Assembly: GCA_945879075.1 (NCBI GenBank)
Contig: CAMCUY010000001.1
Location: forward strand, 1 to 64,000
Origin: Akkermansia muciniphila
Lineage (GTDB): Bacteria > Verrucomicrobiota > Verrucomicrobiia > Verrucomicrobiales > Akkermansiaceae
Length of the DNA stretch: 64,000 nucleotides
Direction: 5' to 3'
This document shows, piece by piece, positions 8,961-17,445 of the stretch (position 1 is its first letter; the number at the start of each line of letters is the position of its first letter). Under the pieces are notes generated by a model. It had not been told where the DNA came from and searched no databases. It was given only the letters and a program-made list of their open reading frames with translations. The translations under genes and the position numbers were made by a program.

Positions 8961-9929
8961 CTAGGCTGACGAGGATTCGCTAAAGGTGTAAGGCGCTTGG
9001 TAATTGCCGGTTTTCTCCTTCACGAGCTGGCGGACGAGGTCGTTGAGCAGGGCGGAAGCACCGAAGCGGTAGCGGGTGTTGGTCAGCCACGCGTCGCCGA
9101 GGGTTTCCTTGACGGCGACGAGGAAATGCAGCGCCTGTTTGGCGGTGCGGATGCCGCCGGCGGGTTTCATGGCGATCTCGATGCCGGTGGCGAGGAAGTG
9201 GTCGCGGATGGCTTCGAGCATGACCTGGTTGTTGCCGAACGTGGCGTTGGAATTGGTCTTGCCGGTGGAGGTCTTGATGAAATCGCCGGGACGCAGGACT
9301 TGCATCGCGAGGAACGAGGCGGCGCGGATGTTGTCATAGGTTTCGAGCTCGCTGGTTTCCAAGATCACCTTGAGCGTGCGATCGCCGCAGGCTTCGAGCA
9401 CGGCGGAGATTTCGTCCTGCACGAGCTGGAGTTCCCCGGCGAGGAAGGCGCCGCGGTTGATGACCATGTCGATTTCATCCGCCCCGTCGGACACGGCGGC
9501 GCGGACTTCCGCGAGGCGGGTTTTGAGCGGTGCCTGGCCTGAGGGAAACGCGGTGGCGACGGAGGCGATCCTGACCGGCGTGCCTCGCAGATGTTTCGCC
9601 GCGTATTTCACCATCGACGGATAGACGCAGACGGCGGCGGTCGGCGGGATGTCCGTATCGTCGTGCGGGCGGAGGGCTTTCTGGCAGAGCGAGGCGACTT
9701 TTCCGGGAGTGTCCTTGCCTTCGAGCGTGGTCAAATCGACCATCGTCGTCGCGAGTTTGAGGCCGAAAACCTTGGCGTGTTTCTTGATGCTGCGGGTGGC
9801 GTATTTGGCCACGCGCTCGTCGATGCCCACTTGATCGACCGTTCCGACGTCGTTGAGGAGGTGTCGGAGGGCTTGTGAAATCGGCGTGGCCATTGGCTGG
9901 AGGCTCATGGGAAGGGGGCGGTCTGCCAA
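8961..9929 (-). CDS. deoC: Deoxyribose-phosphate aldolase
   Basis: TTLEGKDTPGKVASLCQKAL...DEIDMVINRGAFLAG...KVILETSELETYDNIRAAS...DFIKTSTGKTNSNAT...MKPAGGIRTAKQAL. Confidence 0.93.
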   Translation of the reverse strand: MADRPLPMSLQPMATPISQALRHLLNDVGTVDQVGIDERVAKYATRSIKKHAKVFGLKLATTMVDLTTLEGKDTPGKVASLCQKALRPHDDTDIPPTAAVCVYPSMVKYAAKHLRGTPVRIASVATAFPSGQAPLKTRLAEVRAAVSDGADEIDMVINRGAFLAGELQLVQDEISAVLEACGDRTLKVILETSELETYDNIRAASFLAMQVLRPGDFIKTSTGKTNSNATFGNNQVMLEAIRDHFLATGIEIAMKPAGGIRTAKQALHFLVAVKETLGDAWLTNTRYRFGASALLNDLVRQLVKEKTGNYQAPYTFSESSSA

Positions 9930-10018
9930 GTTTCAAGTGAGACGCGGGGCGAAAATGCCTTGGCGAACCCACGTGAATGCCCTATCGGTGGGGCTCGATT
10001 TTTAATCCCCAAACAGCC

Positions 10019-10441
10019 ATGTTCAAAGAATTCAAAGAATTTGCCCTCAAAGGAAACCTCATCGACATGGCCGTGGCCTTTGTCATGGGAGCCGCATTCA
10101 CCAAGCTTTCCACCGCATTCATCGAGGACCTGATCATGCCGCTGATCGGCAAGATTTCGGGCGGCATGGATTACACGAACAAGTTCATCGAGCTCGGCGG
10201 AAACATCACCGCCACGAATCTCATTGAGGCGAAAAAGCAGGGGGCGGTGTTCGCTTACGGGAATTTCATCACCATCGGGATCAACTTCGTCATCGTGGCG
10301 TTCGTGATGTTTTTGGTGGTGAAGGCGATCAACAAAGCCAAGGCACTGACGGAAAAACAAGCGGCCGCGGCGGCTCCCGAGCCGAGCGCTCAGGAAAAAC
10401 TTCTCACCGAGATCCGCGATTTGCTCAAGCAGAAGGCTTGA
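10019..10441 (+). CDS. mscL: Large-conductance mechanosensitive channel
   Basis: MFKEFKEFALKGNLIDMAVAFVMGAAFTKLSTAFIEDLIMPLIG... Confidence 0.95.
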   Translation: MFKEFKEFALKGNLIDMAVAFVMGAAFTKLSTAFIEDLIMPLIGKISGGMDYTNKFIELGGNITATNLIEAKKQGAVFAYGNFITIGINFVIVAFVMFLVVKAINKAKALTEKQAAAAAPEPSAQEKLLTEIRDLLKQKA

Positions 10442-10443
10442 GA

Positions 10444-11118
10444 TCAGGCTCCGGCGGCTTTCGCCTCAAACTCGGCTTTTGCCGCTTTCCGGCACTCGGC
10501 GACGAAGTGGTTGCACGCTTCGCGGCAGAGCAGGGGAATCGCCTCGGATGCCGGCAGGTCGCCGGGGATGCCGTTGAAGCGGCTCGCCTCGCTGTCGTCG
10601 AGCGGGGTGTTTGCATCGAGCCGCCACAGGATTTTCTTGGCGCACTGGTGGGCGGGTCCGCAGATTTCCTGGACGAGTTTCTGCGCTCCGGCGTCGCTGA
10701 TCGAGCGGGCGAACCGATACATCCCGGTCTGGCGGTTGAGCTTGTCGCGCAGGGTTTCGATTTCCAGGATGCCGCCTTGCTGGGCGATGAACAGGCCGAC
10801 GCAGGCCGGATAGATTTGGTCGAGCGCGAGCAGGAGGTCCTTCTCGTTTGCCAGCGCCATCACCCAGCCGCGCTTGAGATTCGTCTGGCCTTTGGTGAAG
10901 CGATAGGTCCCGTCCTCGGCGTAAGTCGATAGGTCGCGGGCGTCGGCCGGGCCTGCGTGGACTTGCAATCCGCCGAAGTCCGGCTCGGTGGGATGCGCGG
11001 CGTCCGCCATGTGGCAAATCACGTGGGGAAAGCCGTGAATGTCGGTTAGTATCTCAAGTTCGCCGATGCGGTGAATGCCGGATCGGAGCAAATCGCGGAG
11101 CTGGATTGCGAGGGACAT
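10444..11118 (-). CDS. DR2241-type Cys-rich (putative 4Fe-4S) domain protein
   Basis: ICGPAHQCAKKILWR...LLCREACNHFVAEC; directly downstream of a CbiX-type gene; family recalled, not searched. Confidence 0.55.
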   Translation of the reverse strand: MSLAIQLRDLLRSGIHRIGELEILTDIHGFPHVICHMADAAHPTEPDFGGLQVHAGPADARDLSTYAEDGTYRFTKGQTNLKRGWVMALANEKDLLLALDQIYPACVGLFIAQQGGILEIETLRDKLNRQTGMYRFARSISDAGAQKLVQEICGPAHQCAKKILWRLDANTPLDDSEASRFNGIPGDLPASEAIPLLCREACNHFVAECRKAAKAEFEAKAAGA

Positions 11119-11140
11119 GTGCGGAATGGGGTGAGATTGG

Positions 11141-12073
11141 TCAGAGCGATTTGTGAATTTTATCGAAATCCGAAATCTGGTCGAGGATCACGTCCGCCAG
11201 CAGCCTTTCGGTGCCGATGGCGGAGGTGTAGTAAAGCGTCTTCCCGCGGAGGTGGTGGGGGTTGTGGCGGAAGACCTCGCGCTGGCTGGCGGCCGCTCCG
11301 ACTTCGTCTTCCATGCCCAGAAGCACCGGAATATCCTGATAGGAATGGAGTCCGTCCGAGATGAAAAACGGCACGACGACCACGTTCGGGGTGTCCGACA
11401 TTTTGTCCCACTCGGCGATGAACGGCGGCTCTTCCATGTAGGCGTCGAGCACGGCGGCATAACCGGCACCCGAGGCGGCGATCAGGTCGACCTGGTCGCG
11501 GATGGCCTTGGTGGAGTTCTGGTTCAGGCCGGTGCCGTGACCGGTGATGATCAGCGTGGTGGTGGCGGGAGCTATCCCGGTGGCGACCTCCCTGGCGCGC
11601 CTCAGGATCAGGTCGGTCATCGAGCGGTGGACGCCGACTGGCAGGCAGTAATGGAAGGTTTTCCCGCGGACGACGGTGGTCGGGCCGGTGAGCTGGAGTT
11701 CGCGGGGAATGACGTCCTGGGTGAAATAGCCTTCGCTGATGAAATCGGGGACCACGTAGATTTCATCCGAATCGATCATGTAAATCGCCTCGCGCATCGA
11801 CGGCTCTTCCTTCCAGAAGCAGCAATGGACCTCGGCGAACAGGCCGCGGCTGCGGATTTCTTCGGCGTGCTCGAAGTAGGGCGTCGAGGAGTCCGGATTC
11901 TCGGTGGAACCGTGACCGACGATGAGAAGGGCGCTGGTTGGCTTGGGCGCGATGGGCATATGGGGAAGTTGGCGAGACTTGGCCGGAATGCAAGGCAGGG
12001 AAAGTAGCTGGTATTTCGGACGGGGCCAACGCGATGAGTGAGGCTTGAAATAAACCGCGCTATCGGCTCGCAA
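11141..12073 (-). CDS. CbiX/SirB-type sirohydrochlorin chelatase-like protein (start may be internal, MPIAPKPTSALLIVGHGS)
   Basis: LLIVGHGSTENPDSSTPYFEHAEEIRSRGLFAEVHCCFWKEEPSM...; second repeat TTLIITGHGTG...VVVVPFFISDGLH. Confidence 0.82.
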   Translation of the reverse strand: MRADSAVYFKPHSSRWPRPKYQLLSLPCIPAKSRQLPHMPIAPKPTSALLIVGHGSTENPDSSTPYFEHAEEIRSRGLFAEVHCCFWKEEPSMREAIYMIDSDEIYVVPDFISEGYFTQDVIPRELQLTGPTTVVRGKTFHYCLPVGVHRSMTDLILRRAREVATGIAPATTTLIITGHGTGLNQNSTKAIRDQVDLIAASGAGYAAVLDAYMEEPPFIAEWDKMSDTPNVVVVPFFISDGLHSYQDIPVLLGMEDEVGAAASQREVFRHNPHHLRGKTLYYTSAIGTERLLADVILDQISDFDKIHKSL

Positions 12074-12081
12074 GTTTGTCA

Positions 12082-12219
12082 GGGTCGCCGATCGGTCGTT
12101 ATGCGGCGCAGTTCATCGGGGACGGCTCGACGATCCAGGCGGGTCTCGGAAACAACCCGGAAGTGGCGTTCATCGTCCATGAGGGGACCCGACACTTGGG
12201 AATCGGCCACAACCCGTAG
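12082..12219 (+). pseudogene. Acetyl-CoA hydrolase/CoA-transferase fragment
   Basis: One frame reads GSPIGRYAAQFIGDGSTIQAGLGNNPEVAFIVHEGTRHLGIGHNP*, resembling the IAxxVAxLIxDGxTLQxGIGxxPxAVLxxLxxxxDLGIHxEM block. Confidence 0.5.
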
Positions 12220-12245
12220 AAACCCGGCCTCCCCGGCCACGTCTA

Positions 12246-12293
12246 TCACGCTCCCGAGTAACACTTACAAAAGTGTTACTCGGGAACGTGATC
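12246..12293. repeat. Long inverted repeat/hairpin, 22-nt arms, 4-nt loop (candidate bidirectional terminator)
   Basis: ATCACGCTCCCGAGTAACACTT-acaa-AAGTGTTACTCGGGAACGTGAT; 21 of 22 positions pair. Confidence 0.85.
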
Positions 12294-12696
12294 CGTCATC
12301 GCCTGCCGGATGAATTTCCTCCAGGTGGGCGGGCGGTTGAAAATGATGGCGATGGCGTTCTCCATGACGCGGAAGGTGAGTGAGCTGAAGACGACCAGCG
12401 AGATGCCGCCGACCCAGCCGATCAGCCCGCAGTGCGCAGGAAGCCGGTTAGCACCTCGGTGAGGGTGGGGGCGAATCCCGGGGCGAGGAGGGAGACTTCC
12501 GCGGTGATGGTTTCCATCAGCAGTGTCTCGTCGATGAAGTGCGAGAAGATGACCATGAGCACGGCCGAGAGGGGAATCAGCGAGAGCACATGTTATAGGC
12601 GACGGCGGCGGTGAGCAGCAGGCCGTGCTTGCGCAGGAAAAGGTCGCGCAGCACTCGGCTGGCGAACCGAAGGGTTTTCGGTAGTCGTCTTTCCAT
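12277..12696 (-). pseudogene. YihY/BrkB family inner-membrane protein, frameshifted and truncated
   Basis: Frame 1 MERRLPKTLRFASRVLRDLFLRKHGLLLTAAVAYNM, then -1 shift to LSLIPLSAVLMVIFSHFIDETLLMETITAEVSLLAPGFAPTLTEVLTGFLRT, then second shift to GLIGWVGGISLVVFSSLTFRVMENAIAIIFNRPPTWRKFIRQAMTDHVPE*. Confidence 0.82.
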
Positions 12697-12749
12697 CCGG
12701 GTTGAGCTTGAACCGGGTCCCCGGCCGGGGCAAATACAAATCAGCCGGG

Positions 12750-13958
12750 CTACAGATGGAGCGAGCGGTCGATCAGGGTGAGGAAGTCCGCGCGGTCGGC
12801 GGCGAGGGTGGTGGAGGCGATTTCCCGGGCAAGCGCGGCGACGATTTCGGCGTCGATCACGCCATTCTGTCCGCCGGCAAGCCACTCGGCGTAGGTGCAG
12901 ACGAGCGCGGCGAAGCGGGCGTCGTCGGAGGGTTCGGCGTCGTTTTTGCGGACGAGGGCAATGGCGGGCGCGGACTTGTCGTCGGTGGACCATTCGAGCG
13001 AGCCGAAGTTGCCAGCTGGGGCGGACGGCTCGATCACGAGGGCGAGGGTGGTGACGGCATTTGCGGGCAGCGTGGCGGGCAGGCTTCCGGGTGTCCGGCC
13101 TTCGATGGGATGAAAGCCGAGGAGCCGGCAGCGGAAGATGTTAGCTGAATCTGGGTGGAAGGTGATTTTGATCTCGTGGTCCATTTGGTCGTTTCCGCGG
13201 ATGGAGATGAGGAGCAGAATGGCGGAGGGCTTCCACGGGCAGGGGATCATTTCGGTGGAAAGGGTGGCGATGGGGCGGGGGACGCCGTTGGAGCGTTCGT
13301 CCGGATGCCAGGTGCCGGCAGGGCCGCGGGCGATGGCGGTGACTCCTTGCAGGCGGAGGGGGAAGTTGTTGAGGATTTCCTCAAGGCGCACGTCTTGAGG
13401 AGCCGGGAGTTGGCGGTCTTGATGAATCGATTTGGAAATCGCGGCGAGATTGGCTTTTGCGGATGCGACCGGCAGGTCGAGAGTAGGGAAACCCTCAGCG
13501 CTGTCTGGCAGAAACCAAGCGGGAGGGGCCGGGGCGGAGGGCGCGACAGGGGCCGGGGCCGGGGCTTGCGCGGTTTTCTGCGAGGGTGATGGGTCGCTGG
13601 TGATCGGAAGCGGCTTGTCCGCAGGCATGCGAAGCAGGATGAAAGTGGCCAGGGCGAGGACGGCGGCCGTGGCGGCGGGAATGAGCCAGGCTTGCAGCGA
13701 GGCGAACGGGATAAGCTTCGCGGCGGAGTCCGCCCGATGGGCGCTGCGGCGGATGTTGTCGCGCTGCTGCGGCAGCAGTTTGTGGGTTGGCTGGACCAGT
13801 CTTTTGGTTAGGAGGCGCTGGAGGTCTTTCATTTCCGCGACCTTCGCTTGGAGCGCGGGATCGGCAGCCACGGCGAGCTCGACGGCGGCGGCGTCTTCAG
13901 GCCCGAGCTCGCCCAGGACGTAGGCGGTGAGACGGGGATCTTCGGGGTGGAGTTGCAT
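12750..13958 (-). CDS. Anti-sigma factor-like membrane protein
   Basis: N-terminal LTAYVLGELGPEDAAAVELAVAADPAL, single TM (AWLIPAATAAVLALATFILL); directly downstream of ECF sigma gene. Confidence 0.7.
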   Translation of the reverse strand: MQLHPEDPRLTAYVLGELGPEDAAAVELAVAADPALQAKVAEMKDLQRLLTKRLVQPTHKLLPQQRDNIRRSAHRADSAAKLIPFASLQAWLIPAATAAVLALATFILLRMPADKPLPITSDPSPSQKTAQAPAPAPVAPSAPAPPAWFLPDSAEGFPTLDLPVASAKANLAAISKSIHQDRQLPAPQDVRLEEILNNFPLRLQGVTAIARGPAGTWHPDERSNGVPRPIATLSTEMIPCPWKPSAILLLISIRGNDQMDHEIKITFHPDSANIFRCRLLGFHPIEGRTPGSLPATLPANAVTTLALVIEPSAPAGNFGSLEWSTDDKSAPAIALVRKNDAEPSDDARFAALVCTYAEWLAGGQNGVIDAEIVAALAREIASTTLAADRADFLTLIDRSLHL

Positions 13959-13972
13959 GGGGATGGTTGGTT

Positions 13973-14554
13973 TTAGAAACGGACGTCGTCCGGCAGGATT
14001 TCCCTCAGGCGTTTGAGGCCGGTGTGAATGAGGAATCCGACGTTGCCAGAGCGGAGGCCGGTGATTTCCTGGATTTCCTGATAGCTGAGTCCTTGTTGGA
14101 ATTTGAGGAGGATGACTTCGCGTTGGTTGGGGTTCAGGCGGTCGAGATAGATTTTAAGCCGGGAGGAAATTTCCTTCCGGTCGGCCTGTGCATCAGGCTG
14201 GAGGTCGGGGCCGGCGATGTTCCGCCATTGGAGGTCTTCGAGTGGTTGGATGCGTTGGTTCTTTCGAAGGACGTCGAGGGCGCGGTTCCGGCAGACGGTG
14301 AAGAGCCAGGATTTGAGACCGTGCCGGACCTTGGGGATGTCCTGCTGGCAGAGCCGGATGAAGGTGTCTTGGACCACGTCGCGGGCGAGGTCGAGATCGT
14401 TGAGAATGGAGGAGGCATAGCCGATGAGCGGGGATTCGTAATCCGCCATCGCTTGGCCGATGAACTTTTCCCAGATGAGCGGGCAAGTTGGATTCCCGGT
14501 ATCAACGGACGCGACCGACGGGACATTAGGAAAATTTTCCGAAGCTTCCGGCAT
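13973..14554 (-). CDS. ECF-type RNA polymerase sigma factor
   Basis: LDLARDVVQDTFIRLCQQ...LKSWLFTVCRNRALDVLRK...LNPNQREVILLKFQQGLSYQEIQEITGLRSGNVGFLIHTGLKRLRE. Confidence 0.9.
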   Translation of the reverse strand: MPEASENFPNVPSVASVDTGNPTCPLIWEKFIGQAMADYESPLIGYASSILNDLDLARDVVQDTFIRLCQQDIPKVRHGLKSWLFTVCRNRALDVLRKNQRIQPLEDLQWRNIAGPDLQPDAQADRKEISSRLKIYLDRLNPNQREVILLKFQQGLSYQEIQEITGLRSGNVGFLIHTGLKRLREILPDDVRF

Positions 14555-14555
14555 G

Positions 14556-15194
14556 TCAGCGGATGAAATAGCTGAGATGCTCGAGTTCGAGCGCGAGATC
14601 GACGTTGTTGACGGTGATCTCCGGCGGGACTTCGAGCATGATCGGTGAGAAATTCAGCACGCCTTGGATGCCGGCGGCGACGAGGCGGTTGACAACCGCT
14701 TGGGCGAACTCAACGGGCACGCAGAGGATGGCGAGTTTGACGGAATTTCCTGAAATGAATGTTTCCAAGTCCGAGTCGGGGAAGACCGGGATGATGACGC
14801 CGCGGGCGACGGCCGCCGCGGGATTCGCATCGAACGCGGCGATGACCTCGAAGCCTTCCTTTTCAAACCCGTGGTAACGGAGCAGCGCGGAGCCGAGATT
14901 GCCCGCGCCGACGAGGATGACGGGCTGCAGGTGCTCGCGGCCGAGCGTTTCGCGGATGATCGTGGAAAGAGTATCGACGGGGTAGCCGAGGCCGCGCGTG
15001 CCGAATTGTCCGAGGTAGGCGAGGTCCTTGCGGAGCTGCGCGGGCTTCACCCCGGCCGCGCGGGCGAGGGTGGTGGAGCTGACGGTTTCCACGCCGTTGT
15101 CGTGCAGCTTCTGCAGGCAGCGATGATAGATCGAGAGCCGGTAGATCGCCTTTTTCGGGATGTCGATCCTGGCGGCTTTGTCGGGGGCTTCCAC
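14556..15194 (-). CDS. rex: Redox-sensing transcriptional repressor Rex (probable GTG start)
   Basis: IPKKAIYRLSIYHRCLQKL...VSSTTLARAAGVKPAQLRKDLAYLGQFGTRGLGYPV...VILVGAGNLGSALLRY. Confidence 0.9.
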   Translation of the reverse strand: MEAPDKAARIDIPKKAIYRLSIYHRCLQKLHDNGVETVSSTTLARAAGVKPAQLRKDLAYLGQFGTRGLGYPVDTLSTIIRETLGREHLQPVILVGAGNLGSALLRYHGFEKEGFEVIAAFDANPAAAVARGVIIPVFPDSDLETFISGNSVKLAILCVPVEFAQAVVNRLVAAGIQGVLNFSPIMLEVPPEITVNNVDLALELEHLSYFIR

Positions 15195-15207
15195 GGCGGG
15201 ATGTTGG

Positions 15208-16446
15208 TTAGAGGTCCTCGGGCTTCTGGAGCAGCGCTGAAACCCGGTTGAGAAGGACTCCTGCGCCGCCGCCATCGACGACGCGGTGGTCGAAGGTGAG
15301 CAGTAGGTCCGCTTCGGTGGCGGGCAGGAAGGCTTCGACCTGCGCGCTCCAGACCGGTTTCTTCACGCCGGCACCGATGCCGAGAATGAGGGTTTCATTT
15401 GGCAGGGGAATGGGCGTGCCGGTGGTGAGGCCGAAGGTGCCGAAGTTGGTCACGGTGGCGATGCCTCCGCTGCAATCCTGCTCGGTGAGGCGGCGGCGGC
15501 GGGCGCGGTCCACCAGATCATCGTATTCGGAAACGAGGTCGCGCAGGGATTTCTGGTCCACCTTCCGGACGACGGGCACGACCACGCCGTCTTCGACCTG
15601 CACGGCCACGCCGATGTCGAACGAGCGCGGGTGAACGACCTTGTCGCCGATGAGATAACCGGCGGTCGTCGGATTTTCCGTCAGCGCGAGGGCGAAGGCG
15701 CGGAGCAGATAGAGCGTCAGGCCCGGCTTGGGCGACTGGTCGCGGCGGTGATCGAACGTGCGGTCCAGCAGCACGGGGCGTCCCACCGTCGCCAACGGAC
15801 GGGTCCAGCTGCGGCGCATCGCGTCGGCCACCGCGAGGCGCATCGGCGAGGCGGCGGAGTTCGGCCAGGTGCCGAGGTAGTCGAGGAAACGCTCGAGATC
15901 CTCGACCGTGACGCGTCCGCCGGCACCGGTTCCGGCGATCGCCGAAATGTCCGCCTCACGGATTCCGAGGTCGTTCATGCGGGCCCGCATGCGCGGAGAA
16001 ATGTAATGGGCGCCCATCACGCCGGTCGGCACGGGCAGGCCTTTCACGCTGGGCACCACGGCGGGAGATTCCTCGTAAGCGTCATCATCGAGGGCGAAAT
16101 GTAAGTTCGCCTCCGCTCGCGCCGGGCTGTTGGACTGGCTGCTGGCGGCGCGCTTTTCCTCGATGGATTCCAGCGATTCCACGCCGGTGCGGACGATTTC
16201 TTCTTGCGTGACTTCGAGCAGTCCCAGCAGCGTGCCGACCGAGTAGGAAATCCCTTCCTGCGCCCGCAACTCGGACACCACTCCGTCGCAAAGCGTTGTT
16301 ACTCCCATGACCGCCTTGTTGGTTTCCACCTCGATGATTTCCTGATCGGTACGGACGGAATCACCTACCTTGATACCGAGGCGGATGACGGTGGCCTCGG
16401 CGATGGATTCGCCGAGTTGGGGCATGAGAATGGGAACGGTGGGCAT
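15208..16446 (-). CDS. 2-oxoacid dehydrogenase dihydrolipoyl acyltransferase (E2)
   Basis: Lipoyl domain MPQLGESIAEATVIRLGIKVGDSVRTDQEIIEVETNKAVMGV; E3-binding YISPRMRARMNDLGI; C-terminal [22 protein letters not shown]. Confidence 0.9.
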   Translation of the reverse strand: MPTVPILMPQLGESIAEATVIRLGIKVGDSVRTDQEIIEVETNKAVMGVTTLCDGVVSELRAQEGISYSVGTLLGLLEVTQEEIVRTGVESLESIEEKRAASSQSNSPARAEANLHFALDDDAYEESPAVVPSVKGLPVPTGVMGAHYISPRMRARMNDLGIREADISAIAGTGAGGRVTVEDLERFLDYLGTWPNSAASPMRLAVADAMRRSWTRPLATVGRPVLLDRTFDHRRDQSPKPGLTLYLLRAFALALTENPTTAGYLIGDKVVHPRSFDIGVAVQVEDGVVVPVVRKVDQKSLRDLVSEYDDLVDRARRRRLTEQDCSGGIATVTNFGTFGLTTGTPIPLPNETLILGIGAGVKKPVWSAQVEAFLPATEADLLLTFDHRVVDGGGAGVLLNRVSALLQKPEDL

Positions 16447-16479
16447 TTTGGTAAAAGCTGAAATACTGAAATGCTGAAA

Positions 16480-17445
16480 CTAGAAAGAGAGTAGTTTGCG
16501 GAGCGCCTCGCAGATGGATTCCGGCGTGGGGCGGTGGGCGGCCCAGAGTTTGGGATGATAGGGAACCGGTGTGTCGCGGGCATTCAAGCGCTGCGGCGGA
16601 GCGTCCAACAGGTGGAATCCTTCCTCCGTCACGCGCGCGACGACCTCCGCAGTAACGCCGCCCCACGGGAAGGCTTCGCCCACCGCCAGCAAGCGCCCGG
16701 TCCGCGCGACGGATGCCAGGATCGTGTCTAGGTCCAGCGGTTTCACCGAGCGCAGGTCCACCACTTCGATTTCCCAGCCGTCCTGTTGCAGACGCTCTGC
16801 GGCGCGCACGGCCTCGTGGACCATCGCGCTGTAAGCCACCACGGTCGCGTGCTTGCCGGGGCGGGTGATCCGCGCCTGGCCGATGGGCAGATGGTCGCCG
16901 TTGATCGACTTCGCCTTGAGCCACCGATAGAGAAACTTGTGCTCGCAGTAGATGACCGGATCGTCGAGCGCCACGCCGTCGAGCAGCATGTGATAGGCGT
17001 CGGAAACGGTCGCCGGAGTTAGCACGACGAGGCCGGGATATTGGGCGTAGATTCCCTCCATGCTCTGGCTGTGGAAGGGGCCGGAGCCGGGAGTGCCACC
17101 GGAGGGCAGCCGCACCGTGATCGGGATGGGCATCCCGGTCCGGTAGAAATGCGTCGCCGCCTGGTTGACGATCTGGTTGAACGCCACCGACGAAAAATCC
17201 GCGAACTGCATTTCCACGATCGGCCGCATGCCTTCGATGGCCGCGCCGACCGCCATGCCGATCATCGCGTCTTCCGAAATCGGCGCGTCGAACACGCGGT
17301 TGGGAAATTGCTCGGCGAGGCCTTTGGTGGCCTTGAACGCCCCGCCGAAGGTGGCGATGTCCTGGCCATAGAGAAACACGCGGTCGTCCTCGCGCAGGAG
17401 TTTTTCCTGGGCCTCACGGATGGCGTCGATGTAGGTCACACTCAC
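16480..17445 (-). CDS. 2-oxoacid dehydrogenase E1 component, beta subunit
   Basis: MSVTYIDAIREAQEKLLREDDRVFLYGQDIATFGGAFKATKGL...FDAPISEDAMIGMAVGAAIEGMRPIVEMQFADF. Confidence 0.93.
   Translation of the reverse strand: MSVTYIDAIREAQEKLLREDDRVFLYGQDIATFGGAFKATKGLAEQFPNRVFDAPISEDAMIGMAVGAAIEGMRPIVEMQFADFSSVAFNQIVNQAATHFYRTGMPIPITVRLPSGGTPGSGPFHSQSMEGIYAQYPGLVVLTPATVSDAYHMLLDGVALDDPVIYCEHKFLYRWLKAKSINGDHLPIGQARITRPGKHATVVAYSAMVHEAVRAAERLQQDGWEIEVVDLRSVKPLDLDTILASVARTGRLLAVGEAFPWGGVTAEVVARVTEEGFHLLDAPPQRLNARDTPVPYHPKLWAAHRPTPESICEALRKLLSF

Noticed and set aside
11153-12007. 284-aa plus-strand ORF opposite the cbiX-like gene
   Set aside because: Antisense shadow ORF with Gly/Asp/Val-rich composition; the minus strand carries the CbiX motifs.
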